The notes beneath the pieces are model-generated. The model did not search any database, was not told the origin of the DNA, and saw only the letters and a program-made list of their open reading frames with translations. Below, piece after piece: positions 1 through 9,474 of a stretch of DNA of 32,218 nt. Source of the stretch: Cognatilysobacter segetis. GTDB taxonomy: Bacteria > Pseudomonadota > Gammaproteobacteria > Xanthomonadales > Xanthomonadaceae. Every line of letters begins with the position of its first letter. Position 1 is the first letter of the stretch. The position numbers were made by a program, and so were the translations under genes. The stretch lies in contig NZ_SMRQ01000133.1 in the NCBI RefSeq assembly GCF_004359965.1, positions 1 to 32,218 on the forward strand, given 5' to 3'.

Positions 1-2852
1 TCCCGCATGCCCTCCGGGTTCTCCCCCGACCCCTCATGCGCGGTGGCATGAGCCGAACTGGCCGGCAGGCTTTCGTCTGCCGCGCTGGCTTCCTCGACAG
101 CAGGCGCTACGTGATGAACTCGATTGAGGCTGCTGAAGCTGTGCCGACTAGGCAAGGGACCGCCGCCGCTTGCCGGCTCCGGTCGCGCGAGGCGATCGCT
201 CGAGCCCAGCTTGGACGCGCCTTGGAATAGCACAGCCGTATCCGGTGCCCAGCCGGCCACCCAATCGATATGTGGGGTCAGGCTCGCCAGCTCCGGATCC
301 AAAACATCGGCACCCGCCCGCTCCATCATGACATCCAGTGCCGTGCGCTTGGTTCCCTTCAGAGTCGCCACGGAGCCACGCTTGGCCGGCCGGTCCGGGG
401 GTAATGCCATGACATGGCAGGCATGGATGGCACGGGTCACGGCGACATACAGGACGCGGAAGCGCTCGTCCTGCTGCTCCAAAAGAAACGCCTGCTTCGC
501 CGCATCGGTCCCTTGCAGCTGGCGTTTCCCTGTGCCGGGGTCGGTGACCACCCAGAGCGACGCATTGTCCCGTTCGCCATGTGCCCACATCAGCGGCAGG
601 AACACGATGGGAAACTCCAGTCCCTTACTGGCATGCAGCGTCATGAGCCGCACGCATGCGTTGTCGGATTCCATACGCAGCTGGGCGACGTCGCCGCCCT
701 CATCGTCCTGGCCGGCCGAAAGCCGCCTACGTTCGTCGAGCCATGCGATCAGTTCTTCGGGCCCCGCCACGCGGGCGGCCTGCTCCTGGAGCAGCTCACC
801 CAAATGACGAAGATCGGTCAGCGTGCGCTCGCCGTCGACGGTCGCGAGAAAGCGGCGGTGCATGGCCTCCCGCGCAATGAGCCGTTCGGTTACCGCTAGA
901 ACGCCCTGTGCCTGCCAGACGCCGTGGAGCTCCCGGAAGGCCTAGGCGATGCCGTGCCACCTCACCGGATCGTCCGCCCATTCGCGCAACTCGTCGAAGC
1001 TCGCACCCCACAGCCGCGTCGCGACTGCTGCCCGAAGGGGTCGGATCGCGCCCGGATTGGCAATGGCGTACAGCAGGATCTGCAGTTCGCGCGCGGTGTC
1101 GGTGGCAAACACGCTCGCGCGACTCGCGCTCACACAAGGTACCCGTCGCTCCCGCAGCAACCCGCGCAACTGGGCAATCACATGATGCGTGGGCAACAGG
1201 ACCGCGATGTCGGACGGCGATACCGGTTGCTCGCCGATCCTATGCTTGCCGGACTCAAGAAGCTCGGCGATCTGGTTCGCGCATGTCTCCAACGCCAGAC
1301 GCCGTCGCTCTTCGGCACCGTCCGGGCAGCTGGCGAGGTAATGGATCGACAGCGGCTTGTCGCAGACATCGTTGCCGACCCGATACGGCGTCTTAGCGCG
1401 CCGATCGCTCACCTCGACAGGCTGGTACCCGATGTCAGCAGCGCCCTTATCGGTCAGCGCGTGGCCGCATGCGGCGTACAGCTCGTTGAGTGCTGCCACA
1501 AGTGGACGCGATGACCGGTGGTTCGTCCCCAGGGTCAGCCTATCGTCGTCGCTGGCGCGGGCCGCCGCTCGCAGATAGGCATGGATGTCGCCCCCACGGA
1601 AACCGTAGATAGCCTGCTTGGGATCGCCGATCATCACCAGCCGGCCCCGCGACGCGCCTTGGGCATCGCTGTAAACGGCATCGAGGAGTCCATACTGGGT
1701 CCCGTCTGTGTCCTGGAACTCGTCGACCAAGGCAACGGGCCACGCTTGGTACAGCGCGTCGGCGAGTACTCGCGTCCCCGCCACCTGCTCTCGCACCAGG
1801 GCGTCATGCACCCTCGTCAGTAGATCGTCGTAGGTCAGCTGGTTCCGGGTTTGCAGGCGCTGCTGCATCTGCTGTCGAGCTGCGTCGGCGAGCTGGGAAA
1901 AGAACGCGCCCTCGCGGGCTTCGAGCTCGGCGCGCGCCGGAGTGGCGCAGTCGGCCGCAAGCGCCAAGACCTCGGTCACCTCAGGTGCGTTCAGGACCGC
2001 CTTCTTCACCCCGGTTGCGGCAGGCGCGTTCTCCCATCCCTCAAGCGTATCCCCATCGGGGATGAAAGCCGGATCCTCGATGTACTGCGCGAGGGCTTCC
2101 AGAAAGCGGCGCAACTTGGCGGTCTTGTTGAGATAGACATCTCCTTCAACAACGCAGCGCACGCGCGGCACCCATGACAGGTCCGGCCGCTGTGCAGTAG
2201 CTGAGGCATCGGGCAGGCTTACCCCGGGCTTGAGGCAGGCGGCGATCTGCTGCCGCAGCCATGCCGGGGTCAGCTTCATCCGCCCGCTCGCAAGCAAGGG
2301 CTGCGCGGCTTGCCAGAGCGTGTCCTCGTCCTCGCACTGCTGCAGGTGGCGCCACTGGTCGGCTGCTACTTCTTCGAGCACGGTTTCGCTGGCAACCAGC
2401 TGGCCGATGCTGAAGGGCATGCCACAGGCGAAGGGATGCTCAGTCAAGATGCGGCGACACAGGCTGTGCAGGGTCGTGATCGGCGCCACGTCGAGCTCGG
2501 CCAGCGCCGTGAGAAGGCGCCTCTGGTCTTGCTCACGTACGTCGTCGCAGTCCGCCCAGCGCGATCGCAGCCATGCCTCCTGGGGCGAGACCGACTCGGT
2601 GCCTGTCGACGAGGCGCTGCAGTTCAACGCCCACTGGATGTTCCTTCGAACACGCTCGCGCAACTCCTGCGCGGCCGCGTCACCAAAGGTGGTGACCACG
2701 ATCTGGCGCGGGGTGCGCCCGTCTTCCAGCAGAAAGCGCAGGTACAGCGCCGCGATCGTCCACGTCTTGCCGGTCCCGGCGCTCGCCTCGATTAATGTCC
2801 GACCGTCGCCATTGAGGCGAAGGGTTTGCCAGTCCTTTGCCGTGGCGCTCAC
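1..2852 (-). pseudogene. recB: RecB, exodeoxyribonuclease V beta subunit, interrupted by an in-frame amber codon (3' end off window)
   Basis: RecB is the 3'-5' helicase and nuclease subunit of RecBCD, which processes double-strand DNA ends. The GTG start at 2852-2850 overlaps the recC stop (GTGA), so the genes are translationally coupled. Walker A (EASAGTGKT) lies at residues 22-30 and Walker B appears as VDEFQDTD. After 636 sense codons a TAG at 944-942 stops the frame. The same frame then continues without a stop to the window edge and keeps RecB homology: AFRELHGVW, TLTDLRHLGELLQE, and motif V/VI blocks RLMTLHASKGLEFPIV and RVLYVAVTRA. In E. coli RecB the matching position appears to be Glu within VEEF, so one CAG/GAG-to-TAG change would explain it. 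The C-terminal nuclease domain would lie beyond the left edge. It may be a true nonsense mutation or a sequence error. Confidence 0.9.
942..944 (-). other. In-frame TAG stop inside recB
   Basis: The codon on the minus strand is TAG. The codon before it is GCC (Ala) and the codon after it is GCC (Ala), followed by TTC CGG GAG. Homology to RecB is continuous on both sides in one reading frame, so this is a substitution and not an indel. Confidence 0.88.
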
Positions 2853-5800
2853 GCCGCGGCCTCCGTTTTGACATCCAGGCTGATGCACTCCTTGAGTGCG
2901 CGGGCAAACTCGACCATCGCGTCGAGCTCTTCGCAGCCGTCGGGGACTTCCAGGTCACCGGCGAGCAGGCGGCTGTATCCCGGCTCGTAATCGCGCTCGC
3001 CTGTGCTCCCGAAACCCCCTGCCCAGGCACTGCCTACCGATGGCAGGGTCGGAGCCGGATCCAGCCCGTGTCCGTCGCGTGCGGCAGCGTCGAGCAGGCC
3101 CTGGACCTCTGCGCGGGTTTTCATCCCAGCCACGTCCCAGCTCGTTTTCGGGAAGTACCAATGCGGGGTATCAGACGCCCGCGTCCAACAGTCCAGCAGC
3201 CGCACAACCCGGTCTTCGAGTTCCATGCGCATGCGCCCGCGCGTCTCCAGGTCTGCGTCGACGAAGGCCGTATCCCACCGGGCCAGCGCCGGGCACCAGC
3301 TCGGCTTGTCGGCGAGCGCAATGGGCTGGATGCGACGACACGGGTCACCACGCATGCCGTCGTGTTGCAGCCGCAGGAGCGCCCAGTCCAGGAAGAGCGG
3401 TACGCGGTATTTGAAGTGGAGGTCACGCTCTTGCTTGAGCCCGCCTTGCTTGGGCGTGAAGGCACGCACGACGTGCCAACAGTCGGCCTCGGCCGCCGCC
3501 GACACGAACACATCGGACACGCGCCCTACCACCCGCACGCCTCGTATATCGAGGTCGATGTGGGCATCAACCGACCGCAACTGCCGCGGTTCGATGCCCG
3601 CCTGCGTCCTGAGCGCCTCGAGCATGGCGTCGACGGCGGTGCACGCGGACATCCATGCCGAGCTGCCCGCGCGTCCGGCCGGCAGTAGGCCGGTCAGGCG
3701 CAGCCATGCCGGCGGGCGGTCGAGCGGCCAGGGAGTGTCGGGATGCATGGCGTGCTGGAACAGCAACTTGCGCTCAACGAGTTCTACGGCGGAAAAGCCT
3801 GCTTCCAATGGCTCGTCGCAGGGAAGTCGGTCGCGCTCGAGCGCGTCGAGCCCGATCTGCATCTGCTTGAGAAGCACGTGGCGCGCGGGATCCTTGAAGT
3901 AGGAATGGACCTCGCTGACGGCGATCTCGGCCGGCAGCGGGACCACGGCAGCCTTTCGCGTCGGCGCAAGGAATGCCGGGATCCTCAGCTGGTCGCCTGG
4001 CCCTTGGAGCTGGGCACAGAGCGCCTTGTGGGTGAAAAGGCAGGGGTCGTCGCCGAAATACTTGCTGTCGAATGGCTGGAGCGGATGCTTCACGTGCCAA
4101 GGCGCCTTCTCGACGCCTGATGCCGCCCACTCGCAGGCGGCCTCTGAGGATTCGAGCGCCGCCATAAGCTCGGACAAGGGCGCCGCGGGATTGCGTGGCA
4201 TCCCGTCGGTGACGCCCTCCCCGATGTAGCTGAGGTGGAGCCGGGAGCCCGCGGCCATGACCGTCTCGAGGAAGAGGTATCGGTCGTCGACCCGTGCGTC
4301 ACGATCGCTAAGCCGGCGGTACCGGCTCATGAGGTCCAGGCCGCCACTGCGCGCCGCCCGGGGGAACTCCCCGTCGTTGAGTCCGAGCACTGCGATCACC
4401 TTGAACGGGATCGCACGCTGGGGAACCATGCCGCAGAACGTTACGCCGCCGAGCAGGAACCGCTGCCGTGCCGGAGGCGCCTCCAGCGATTCGGTGAGCA
4501 GGTCACGCACGACGCTGAAGTGCAATTCCGGTTCGACGCCCGCAACCGCCGGCTCCGTTCCGATAGCGCGGATGAAGCCCAGGATCACATCGCATGCGTC
4601 ACGTGCGGCTCGGTCGTCGGAGTCGACCCGGAAGATCGCCTCGAACCGGCGCTCGAGTTCCTCGCTCCATGCCCTGGCGGTGCGCGTCTGGTCGGTGATC
4701 GAGTAGAGCGTCTGCAGTTCCTGGAGCAGCTGGGCCAAGGCACCAAGATGGGCCGCCGCCGGGTTGCATACCCCGGCAACGGGGGCGAGCTCGGTTCCGT
4801 CGGGCAGGAGGACGCCGGCCTGGAGGCTTTCGGACGGGCCGTCCGCCATGATGTATCCGGCGATCAGGCGGTCCAGCGCCCAGGCGACCGTGTGCTGCGC
4901 GATGCCCGGCACCCCGAAGCCCTGGCGGAAGGTCGCATCGAGCGCCCAGGCGACCCGGCTCTCGCGTAGCCATCCGACGACCTCCTGCAGTCCCTCGGAC
5001 TCCAGTCCGAACCGCCGGGCAATTTCCGGCACGCCCAGTAGGTCCACCACCTCCGGCGTGGTGATGCGTGTATCCGGCGTCGCCAGCAGGCGCTGGAATG
5101 CCTTGTAAAGCGGGTGGGTGGACGCCACCGCGACGTCCGCCAGGTGGTAGGGAAGCACCGCGCGCGGGTCGCCGGCCGGGCCGAATACCGCAGGCAGGAG
5201 CGGAACGTAGGCATTGATATCCGGTGACATCACGATGATGTCGCCCGGGGTGATCGCCTCGTTCGTCCCGGTATTTGCGCCAATGGCATCGAGCAGGCAG
5301 TCGCAAAGGACTTCGAGCTCCCGCAGGCGGGTGTGGCAGGCATGGATGCGCAAGGATGCGTCGGCTCGCTCGCTGGCAAAGCTGGCGTCAGCCTGGGGCA
5401 CCATGCGGCCGGTATCGAGTTCACGGATGCTTTGCTGGACGCGAGCCAGCCGGGGCATTGCGACACCCGCCTCGATCACCTGTTCGTCCAGCCCGCTGCG
5501 TAGCTCGGTCAGCACCCCGTCGCCGTCGCCCAGCGACATCAGGAAATGCTGGCCCATGCGGCCCCAGCTCGCCAGGAGCGGATGGGTCTGCTCGCCCCAG
5601 TAGTCATTGCCAGCCGCCGCGTCGATTCGCGCAAGTTCGGCCCTGTGCTGTTCGGCCAGGCGGTCCCCGGCGGACGTGACGCCCACCAAACCGCCCCAGT
5701 ATTCGCGGCACGGATCCGGGACATACATCGCCACGACCGTGTTCCGCGCATAGGCACGCAGCACCGCGAGTTCGGCAGGCGCCAGATGGCTCACACCAAA

Positions 5801-6526
5801 TACGTGCAGCGGTTCATAGGTCTCGTCGGAGGCGCCATCGTCCAGGCTGCCGATCAGCCTGGACATGACTTCACCCCGGTGCGGACCCAGGCGTTCGCGC
5901 ACGTGGCGCCAGAGGGGAGCCAGAAGCTCGCGTTCGGTCGACGCCATCTCCGCGTCACCACCCCCGGTCGCCCGGGCGTCGACGCCCTGCTCCCACGCAT
6001 CCAGCCAGTCGGACCTGTAGACAAGGTACTGCGAGTAGATGCTGGCCAGCCGATCGGCGAGCTGGAAGCGACGCCGCGCCTGGGCGGCACGATCGGATCG
6101 ACCGGCCTTGCCTTCGGTGCGCAGGTAGGTAGTGATACGCGTGTCGCTGAGGCCCGCCACCGGCTGCCCGAGCGCTTGGTAGATCGTCCACCGCAGATGC
6201 TGGCGGCGATACCGGGGCAGCGCGACCGCGTGCTGCCCAAGCCGCGCCCTGGCCAGATAGTCGATCCAGGTACTGGGAAGCATTACCTGGAGGTTCGCAA
6301 CGATTCCGCCAGGCCCCTGCGCTTTTGCCAATGCGCCATCCAGCCAGTGCTTGATCCCAGGATGGGCGGCAATCACCGTCTGGGGCGCAAGAACAGAGGC
6401 CGGCCGTGTGGCCGCCAGCAACATGTCCAGGTTGGGCACCAGTTCGGAAAGGCGGCTGGCGCGGTAGATCACCAGTCCGCGCGTCTGCTGCAGTGCCTCG
6501 GCGGTATGCCCTGATCCGTCTGCCAT
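2849..6526 (-). CDS. recC: RecC, exodeoxyribonuclease V gamma subunit
   Basis: RecC recognises Chi and splits the DNA strands in the RecBCD complex; it resembles a helicase that has lost its ATPase. The product is about 1225 residues (E. coli RecC is 1122). Family blocks seen in order: the N-terminal GLVIYRASRLSELVPNLDMLL, QYLVYRSDWLDAWE, DIIVMSPDINAYVPLLPAVFG, LPYHLADVAVASTHPLYKAFQRLL, VLGLNDGEFPR and DRYLFLETVMAAGSRLHLSYIGEG. The frame is open upstream to 6772, but the extra 82 residues have no RecC character and would overlap the regulator gene ending at 6618. I therefore chose the ATG at 6526, whose Shine-Dalgarno is weak. It is 91 bp downstream of the WYL gene and overlaps recB by 4 bp, so co-transcription is likely. 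recD is expected beyond the left edge. Confidence 0.93.
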   Translation of the reverse strand: MADGSGHTAEALQQTRGLVIYRASRLSELVPNLDMLLAATRPASVLAPQTVIAAHPGIKHWLDGALAKAQGPGGIVANLQVMLPSTWIDYLARARLGQHAVALPRYRRQHLRWTIYQALGQPVAGLSDTRITTYLRTEGKAGRSDRAAQARRRFQLADRLASIYSQYLVYRSDWLDAWEQGVDARATGGGDAEMASTERELLAPLWRHVRERLGPHRGEVMSRLIGSLDDGASDETYEPLHVFGVSHLAPAELAVLRAYARNTVVAMYVPDPCREYWGGLVGVTSAGDRLAEQHRAELARIDAAAGNDYWGEQTHPLLASWGRMGQHFLMSLGDGDGVLTELRSGLDEQVIEAGVAMPRLARVQQSIRELDTGRMVPQADASFASERADASLRIHACHTRLRELEVLCDCLLDAIGANTGTNEAITPGDIIVMSPDINAYVPLLPAVFGPAGDPRAVLPYHLADVAVASTHPLYKAFQRLLATPDTRITTPEVVDLLGVPEIARRFGLESEGLQEVVGWLRESRVAWALDATFRQGFGVPGIAQHTVAWALDRLIAGYIMADGPSESLQAGVLLPDGTELAPVAGVCNPAAAHLGALAQLLQELQTLYSITDQTRTARAWSEELERRFEAIFRVDSDDRAARDACDVILGFIRAIGTEPAVAGVEPELHFSVVRDLLTESLEAPPARQRFLLGGVTFCGMVPQRAIPFKVIAVLGLNDGEFPRAARSGGLDLMSRYRRLSDRDARVDDRYLFLETVMAAGSRLHLSYIGEGVTDGMPRNPAAPLSELMAALESSEAACEWAASGVEKAPWHVKHPLQPFDSKYFGDDPCLFTHKALCAQLQGPGDQLRIPAFLAPTRKAAVVPLPAEIAVSEVHSYFKDPARHVLLKQMQIGLDALERDRLPCDEPLEAGFSAVELVERKLLFQHAMHPDTPWPLDRPPAWLRLTGLLPAGRAGSSAWMSACTAVDAMLEALRTQAGIEPRQLRSVDAHIDLDIRGVRVVGRVSDVFVSAAAEADCWHVVRAFTPKQGGLKQERDLHFKYRVPLFLDWALLRLQHDGMRGDPCRRIQPIALADKPSWCPALARWDTAFVDADLETRGRMRMELEDRVVRLLDCWTRASDTPHWYFPKTSWDVAGMKTRAEVQGLLDAAARDGHGLDPAPTLPSVGSAWAGGFGSTGERDYEPGYSRLLAGDLEVPDGCEELDAMVEFARALKECISLDVKTEAAA

Positions 6527-6617
6527 TTGGTCGTCGCCCGATGAAGCGTGTTGCTGCCAGGAGGGTCGCCATATTCGGCAGGCCTCCGACGCCCGGTGTC
6601 GCACTTGCGAACGCTTG

Positions 6618-7688
6618 TCAGGGCTCGGCCGGGGCGAGGTCCCGGTAGCCGACCCGAGGCGCAGCCGGGGCGGCCAGGTCGCTCTGCCGGTAACGGCTGG
6701 CGCCTCGTTCGAATTCCTCTGCCAAAAGCTGGCGAAGTTCGCGTGGTTCGATGACTTCGACGTGGCTGCCAAAGCCGAGCAGCCACCAGCGGAGGGTTTC
6801 GTCGAGTTGGACCTCGGCCACGATCTCGACCCGGCCGTCGCCGAGCACCGACCAAGACTGATCGACGGTCAAAGGCGTCTCGGATAAATGCTCGGCCGCC
6901 TCGTGCTCAAATCGCGCCACCAGGCGGACCATGCCTCTCGCCTCGTAGGTAGCTCCGACACCGCGCACATAGCTCTGGAAGCAGAAGCCAGGCGGCACAC
7001 GGCAAGGAAGGTCGAGTTCACGAAGCCCACCCAAGCGATGGACTGCCAACTGGCGGATGTCGGAGTAGTCAAAGAGCGTGCAGACGAGGTACTGCACCGC
7101 GCCACGGGCCAATAGGCCGAGGGGATGGATCACCATTGGCTTCGCCTGCGGCGCCCCTTTGGGGCGGTACTGCCCCTCAAGGCATCGGCGCCGTCCGAGC
7201 GCGCCGTGTACAGCCGCAAGAGAGGCCGCCTCGACCCGAGGCGGCTGAAGCCTCAGCGTGGTTGGCAGTACCGCGGTACGCAGGTGCCAGTCTCGCCAGC
7301 CGCTGTCCTTCAGCGTTTTTCCCGCCACGCTAATCAGCGGCAGGAGTTCCTTTTGCATCGGACGGGGCAGTAGTGTGTCCAGGTGCGTTCCTGCCAAAAG
7401 CACCGCCACGGCTTGCGCGGGCGTAAAGCCGGGAGCGAATTCCATTGCCGCGCCCTTCGCCCAGGACCATCCGAAGGGCTTGGCACGGGCATCGACCACC
7501 AGAGGGAACTCGTCGGACAACGTGTGCAGATCGCGCTCGATCGTCCGGCTCGTGACCTCAAAGCCACGATCGCGCAGCCGATCCCTAAGCTCGCCTGCCG
7601 TGACGCGCTGCGGATGCCGCGGAATGCATCGAAGCATCGCCCACTGACGCGCGAGCGTCAGTGCTCCCCCTCGTTCTCGAGTACCCAA
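6618..7688 (-). CDS. WYL-domain transcriptional regulator
   Basis: The protein is about 356 residues, typical of the HTH-WYL family. The N-terminus (residues ~12-65) is a winged HTH (LRDRLRDRGFEVTSRTIERDLHTLSDEFPL). The middle and C-terminal parts carry the WYL region (VIHPLGLLARGAVQYLVC, AVHRLGGLRELDLPCRVPPGF) and a WCX-like extension ending in EVIEPRELRQLLAEEFERG. WYL proteins bind nucleic-acid ligands and several control DNA-damage responses. Its place 91 bp upstream of recC on the same strand suggests it may regulate or be co-expressed with recCB; that is inference. The start is TTG at 7688, with a G-rich Shine-Dalgarno 8 bp upstream and the family-typical LARQWAMLRCIP following it. An internal ATG at 7640 is an alternative. 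Confidence 0.85.
   Translation of the reverse strand: MGTRERGGALTLARQWAMLRCIPRHPQRVTAGELRDRLRDRGFEVTSRTIERDLHTLSDEFPLVVDARAKPFGWSWAKGAAMEFAPGFTPAQAVAVLLAGTHLDTLLPRPMQKELLPLISVAGKTLKDSGWRDWHLRTAVLPTTLRLQPPRVEAASLAAVHGALGRRRCLEGQYRPKGAPQAKPMVIHPLGLLARGAVQYLVCTLFDYSDIRQLAVHRLGGLRELDLPCRVPPGFCFQSYVRGVGATYEARGMVRLVARFEHEAAEHLSETPLTVDQSWSVLGDGRVEIVAEVQLDETLRWWLLGFGSHVEVIEPRELRQLLAEEFERGASRYRQSDLAAPAAPRVGYRDLAPAEP
7643..7662. repeat. Perfect 8-bp palindrome at the start of the WYL gene
   Basis: The arms ACTGACGC and GCGTCAGT are perfectly complementary around a 4-base loop (GCGA). They fall in codons 9-16 if translation starts at TTG 7688, or in the leader just upstream of the alternative ATG at 7640. 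This could be an autoregulatory operator or an mRNA hairpin that blocks initiation. Confidence 0.45.
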
Positions 7689-7778
7689 GACGCATCCCCC
7701 CGGTTGCGTCTCAATTGTTGCGACAAATTGCGTCGGACGTCCAGCAGCGGGGGCCTATTCAGGCACCCCAGGCGCGAC

Positions 7779-8297
7779 TCAGTGCACGAGTCCATGACGG
7801 CCGCAACGGGGGATTTTGAAGATCCCATCGAACCGGCCGGGCGCTCCACACTCCGCGCACGTCCGGACCGACAGCCGCCTGGCGAGCTGGACCATCCCAA
7901 ACTGCATCGCCGATGCCCCGCGGACCGCGACGTCCAAGGCCCCGTCTCGCACGCCCAGGTCGACCAGCCTGATTTCGTCGCAGTGGTTGGCATCCGACGC
8001 TTCGTAGAGTGACGCGAATAGCCCTTCGACCAGCGCAAGCCAGCCTGTTGGAAGCGGATCGGCAAGGTCCGTCGGCTCGATATCGAACCACAGAATCTCG
8101 TGACGTGCCTTCTGACACGTAGCCCAAGTAACGTAGGCCTCGAGACGGGTCGCACGGTGCACGCGCTCGACAGCTCGCAGTGCTGCTTGAAGAGCATCCG
8201 GATGACCAAGGCAATGGACGGCAGGACCCGTGTGCGGGCACTCACCGCCGTGATCGCGCCGCCCCTCGCGCCACTTAGGCCACCAGCGCCGCTTCAT
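7779..8297 (-). CDS. Small protein with C-terminal zinc ribbon, function unknown
   Basis: The product is 172 residues and I do not recognise a named family. The C-terminus carries Cys147-x2-Cys150 and Cys165-x2-His168 (CAECGAPGR ... PRCGRH), a likely single zinc-ribbon knuckle. The preceding ~110 residues look like a mixed alpha/beta domain (EILWFDIEPTDLADPLPTGW). No membrane segment or signal peptide is visible. The ATG at 8297 has a GGGAG Shine-Dalgarno 8 bp upstream. It is divergent from the HEPN gene at 8356, with only 58 bp between the two starts, so they may share regulation. It is separated from the WYL gene by about 90 bp on the same strand. Confidence 0.6.
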   Translation of the reverse strand: MKRRWWPKWREGRRDHGGECPHTGPAVHCLGHPDALQAALRAVERVHRATRLEAYVTWATCQKARHEILWFDIEPTDLADPLPTGWLALVEGLFASLYEASDANHCDEIRLVDLGVRDGALDVAVRGASAMQFGMVQLARRLSVRTCAECGAPGRFDGIFKIPRCGRHGLVH

Positions 8298-8355
8298 GAG
8301 GCGTCTCCCAAGTTAGCGATACGGATGGGGATTAGATTCCGTTGGGGGGAAAACG

Positions 8356-9006
8356 ATGACATCACTCGAAGCGCTCAAGCAGCGGTACCGCGCCAGTCGA
8401 GACGGCCAGGACGAACCGCTACCCATTCGCATCCATCGTGCAGTCAGCTGGCTCGTACGCTCCGAACAAGAGGCCAACGATCCCGACGCCCAGTTCCTGT
8501 TCCTTTGGATCGCGCTCAACGCGGCCTACGCCAGTGAATTTGGCTTCGAGCGCAGCGAGCGTGAACAGGGGAATGAATTCGTTCGCAAGCTGCTCGCGCT
8601 TGATACGGCTGGGCGACTGCAAAGCGCCCTTTTCCAACAATTTAGTGGACCGATTCGGACGCTGATCGAGAATCGGTTCGTGTTCGAGCCCTTTTGGAAG
8701 GCAGCACGCGATCACGACAGCAGTGGCACTTGGGAAACCCGTTTCGCCGCCAGCAAGAAGAGCGCACTGCTCGCGGTGATGGAAAAGCGAACCGACGTCG
8801 TGTTGTCCATCGTCCTGGACCGTCTGTACACGCTTCGGAACCAAATCGTCCATGGCGGCTCGACATGGAACGGCAGTGCGAACCGCGCGCAGCTGAAAGA
8901 TGCTGTCCTCATCATGCAGACGATCACTCCGATCATCGTGGAATTGATGATGGAACAAGGGGCCGAGACGTTCGGCCCTGTTGCGTATCCCTACCTGCCA
9001 GGATGA
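8356..9006 (+). CDS. HEPN-domain (Apea-like) protein, possible RNase
   Basis: The product is 216 mostly alpha-helical residues. Near the C-terminus is LYTLRNQIVHGGSTW, with Arg161-Asn162 and His166. This fits the R-x4-6-H signature of HEPN domains, and the RN-x3-HG form is typical of Apea-like HEPN proteins. The N-terminal block QFLFLWIALNAAYASEF also matches that group. HEPN domains often act as metal-independent RNases in toxin-antitoxin and antiphage systems, but some are inactive, so activity here is inference. The ATG follows a strong GGGGGG Shine-Dalgarno. The neighbour is a divergent zinc-ribbon gene; no antitoxin such as MNT is present. Confidence 0.75.
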   Translation: MTSLEALKQRYRASRDGQDEPLPIRIHRAVSWLVRSEQEANDPDAQFLFLWIALNAAYASEFGFERSEREQGNEFVRKLLALDTAGRLQSALFQQFSGPIRTLIENRFVFEPFWKAARDHDSSGTWETRFAASKKSALLAVMEKRTDVVLSIVLDRLYTLRNQIVHGGSTWNGSANRAQLKDAVLIMQTITPIIVELMMEQGAETFGPVAYPYLPG

Positions 9007-9025
9007 CGGCTGACGGCTGAGTGAG

Positions 9026-9448
9026 TCATCTGTGTGGCGAGGTCGCTTCAAGGCCGCGGGAGACGCGTTGCTCATTGGCGCGCGCCGCCTCTGCCGCGTC
9101 TTCCCATCGCGTCATGATGGCTTCCGACAGCGGCCCGCTACCCCGCTTGACCTCCGCCAAGATCCGATCGAGAAATTCGGGCGCGATGTAGCGTGGATAG
9201 AGCTTTCGCCACGGGTAGGTTTCGAGACGCTCCATGGCTTGCTCGAACGTCCCCCAAGGACTTCGGGTGTTTACGGCCGGACCCTCTTCGATCAGTTCCA
9301 GGCTGACATCTTCGAGCCAAACACAAAACTTCTGCGGATGGCTCGAGGTCGCGAGCACAGCCAAGGAGCCGCCTTCAGCCATCAGCTGAAGAACGCACCT
9401 GAGTGCGCTGGTGCTCGTGGTTTGGCCTGACGCGGCTTCGTTCGACAT
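9026..9448 (-). CDS. Conserved hypothetical protein
   Basis: The product is 140 soluble residues starting MSNEAASGQTT. I recognise no family. The C-terminal half is charged and helical (PWRKLYPRYIAPEFLDRILAEVKR). The ATG at 9448 has a GGGG Shine-Dalgarno about 10 bp upstream; a longer reading to 9487 would overlap the upstream gene and lacks one. It lies 26 bp downstream of the gene ending at 9475 on the same strand, so the two probably form a small operon. Confidence 0.6.
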   Translation of the reverse strand: MSNEAASGQTTSTSALRCVLQLMAEGGSLAVLATSSHPQKFCVWLEDVSLELIEEGPAVNTRSPWGTFEQAMERLETYPWRKLYPRYIAPEFLDRILAEVKRGSGPLSEAIMTRWEDAAEAARANEQRVSRGLEATSPHR

Positions 9449-9474
9449 TGGATTTGCCCCACGGCCCAAACCGT

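Noticed and set aside
6527-6772. 82-residue N-terminal extension of RecC
   Set aside because: It has no RecC similarity and would overlap the WYL gene; the ATG at 6526 fits the family start.
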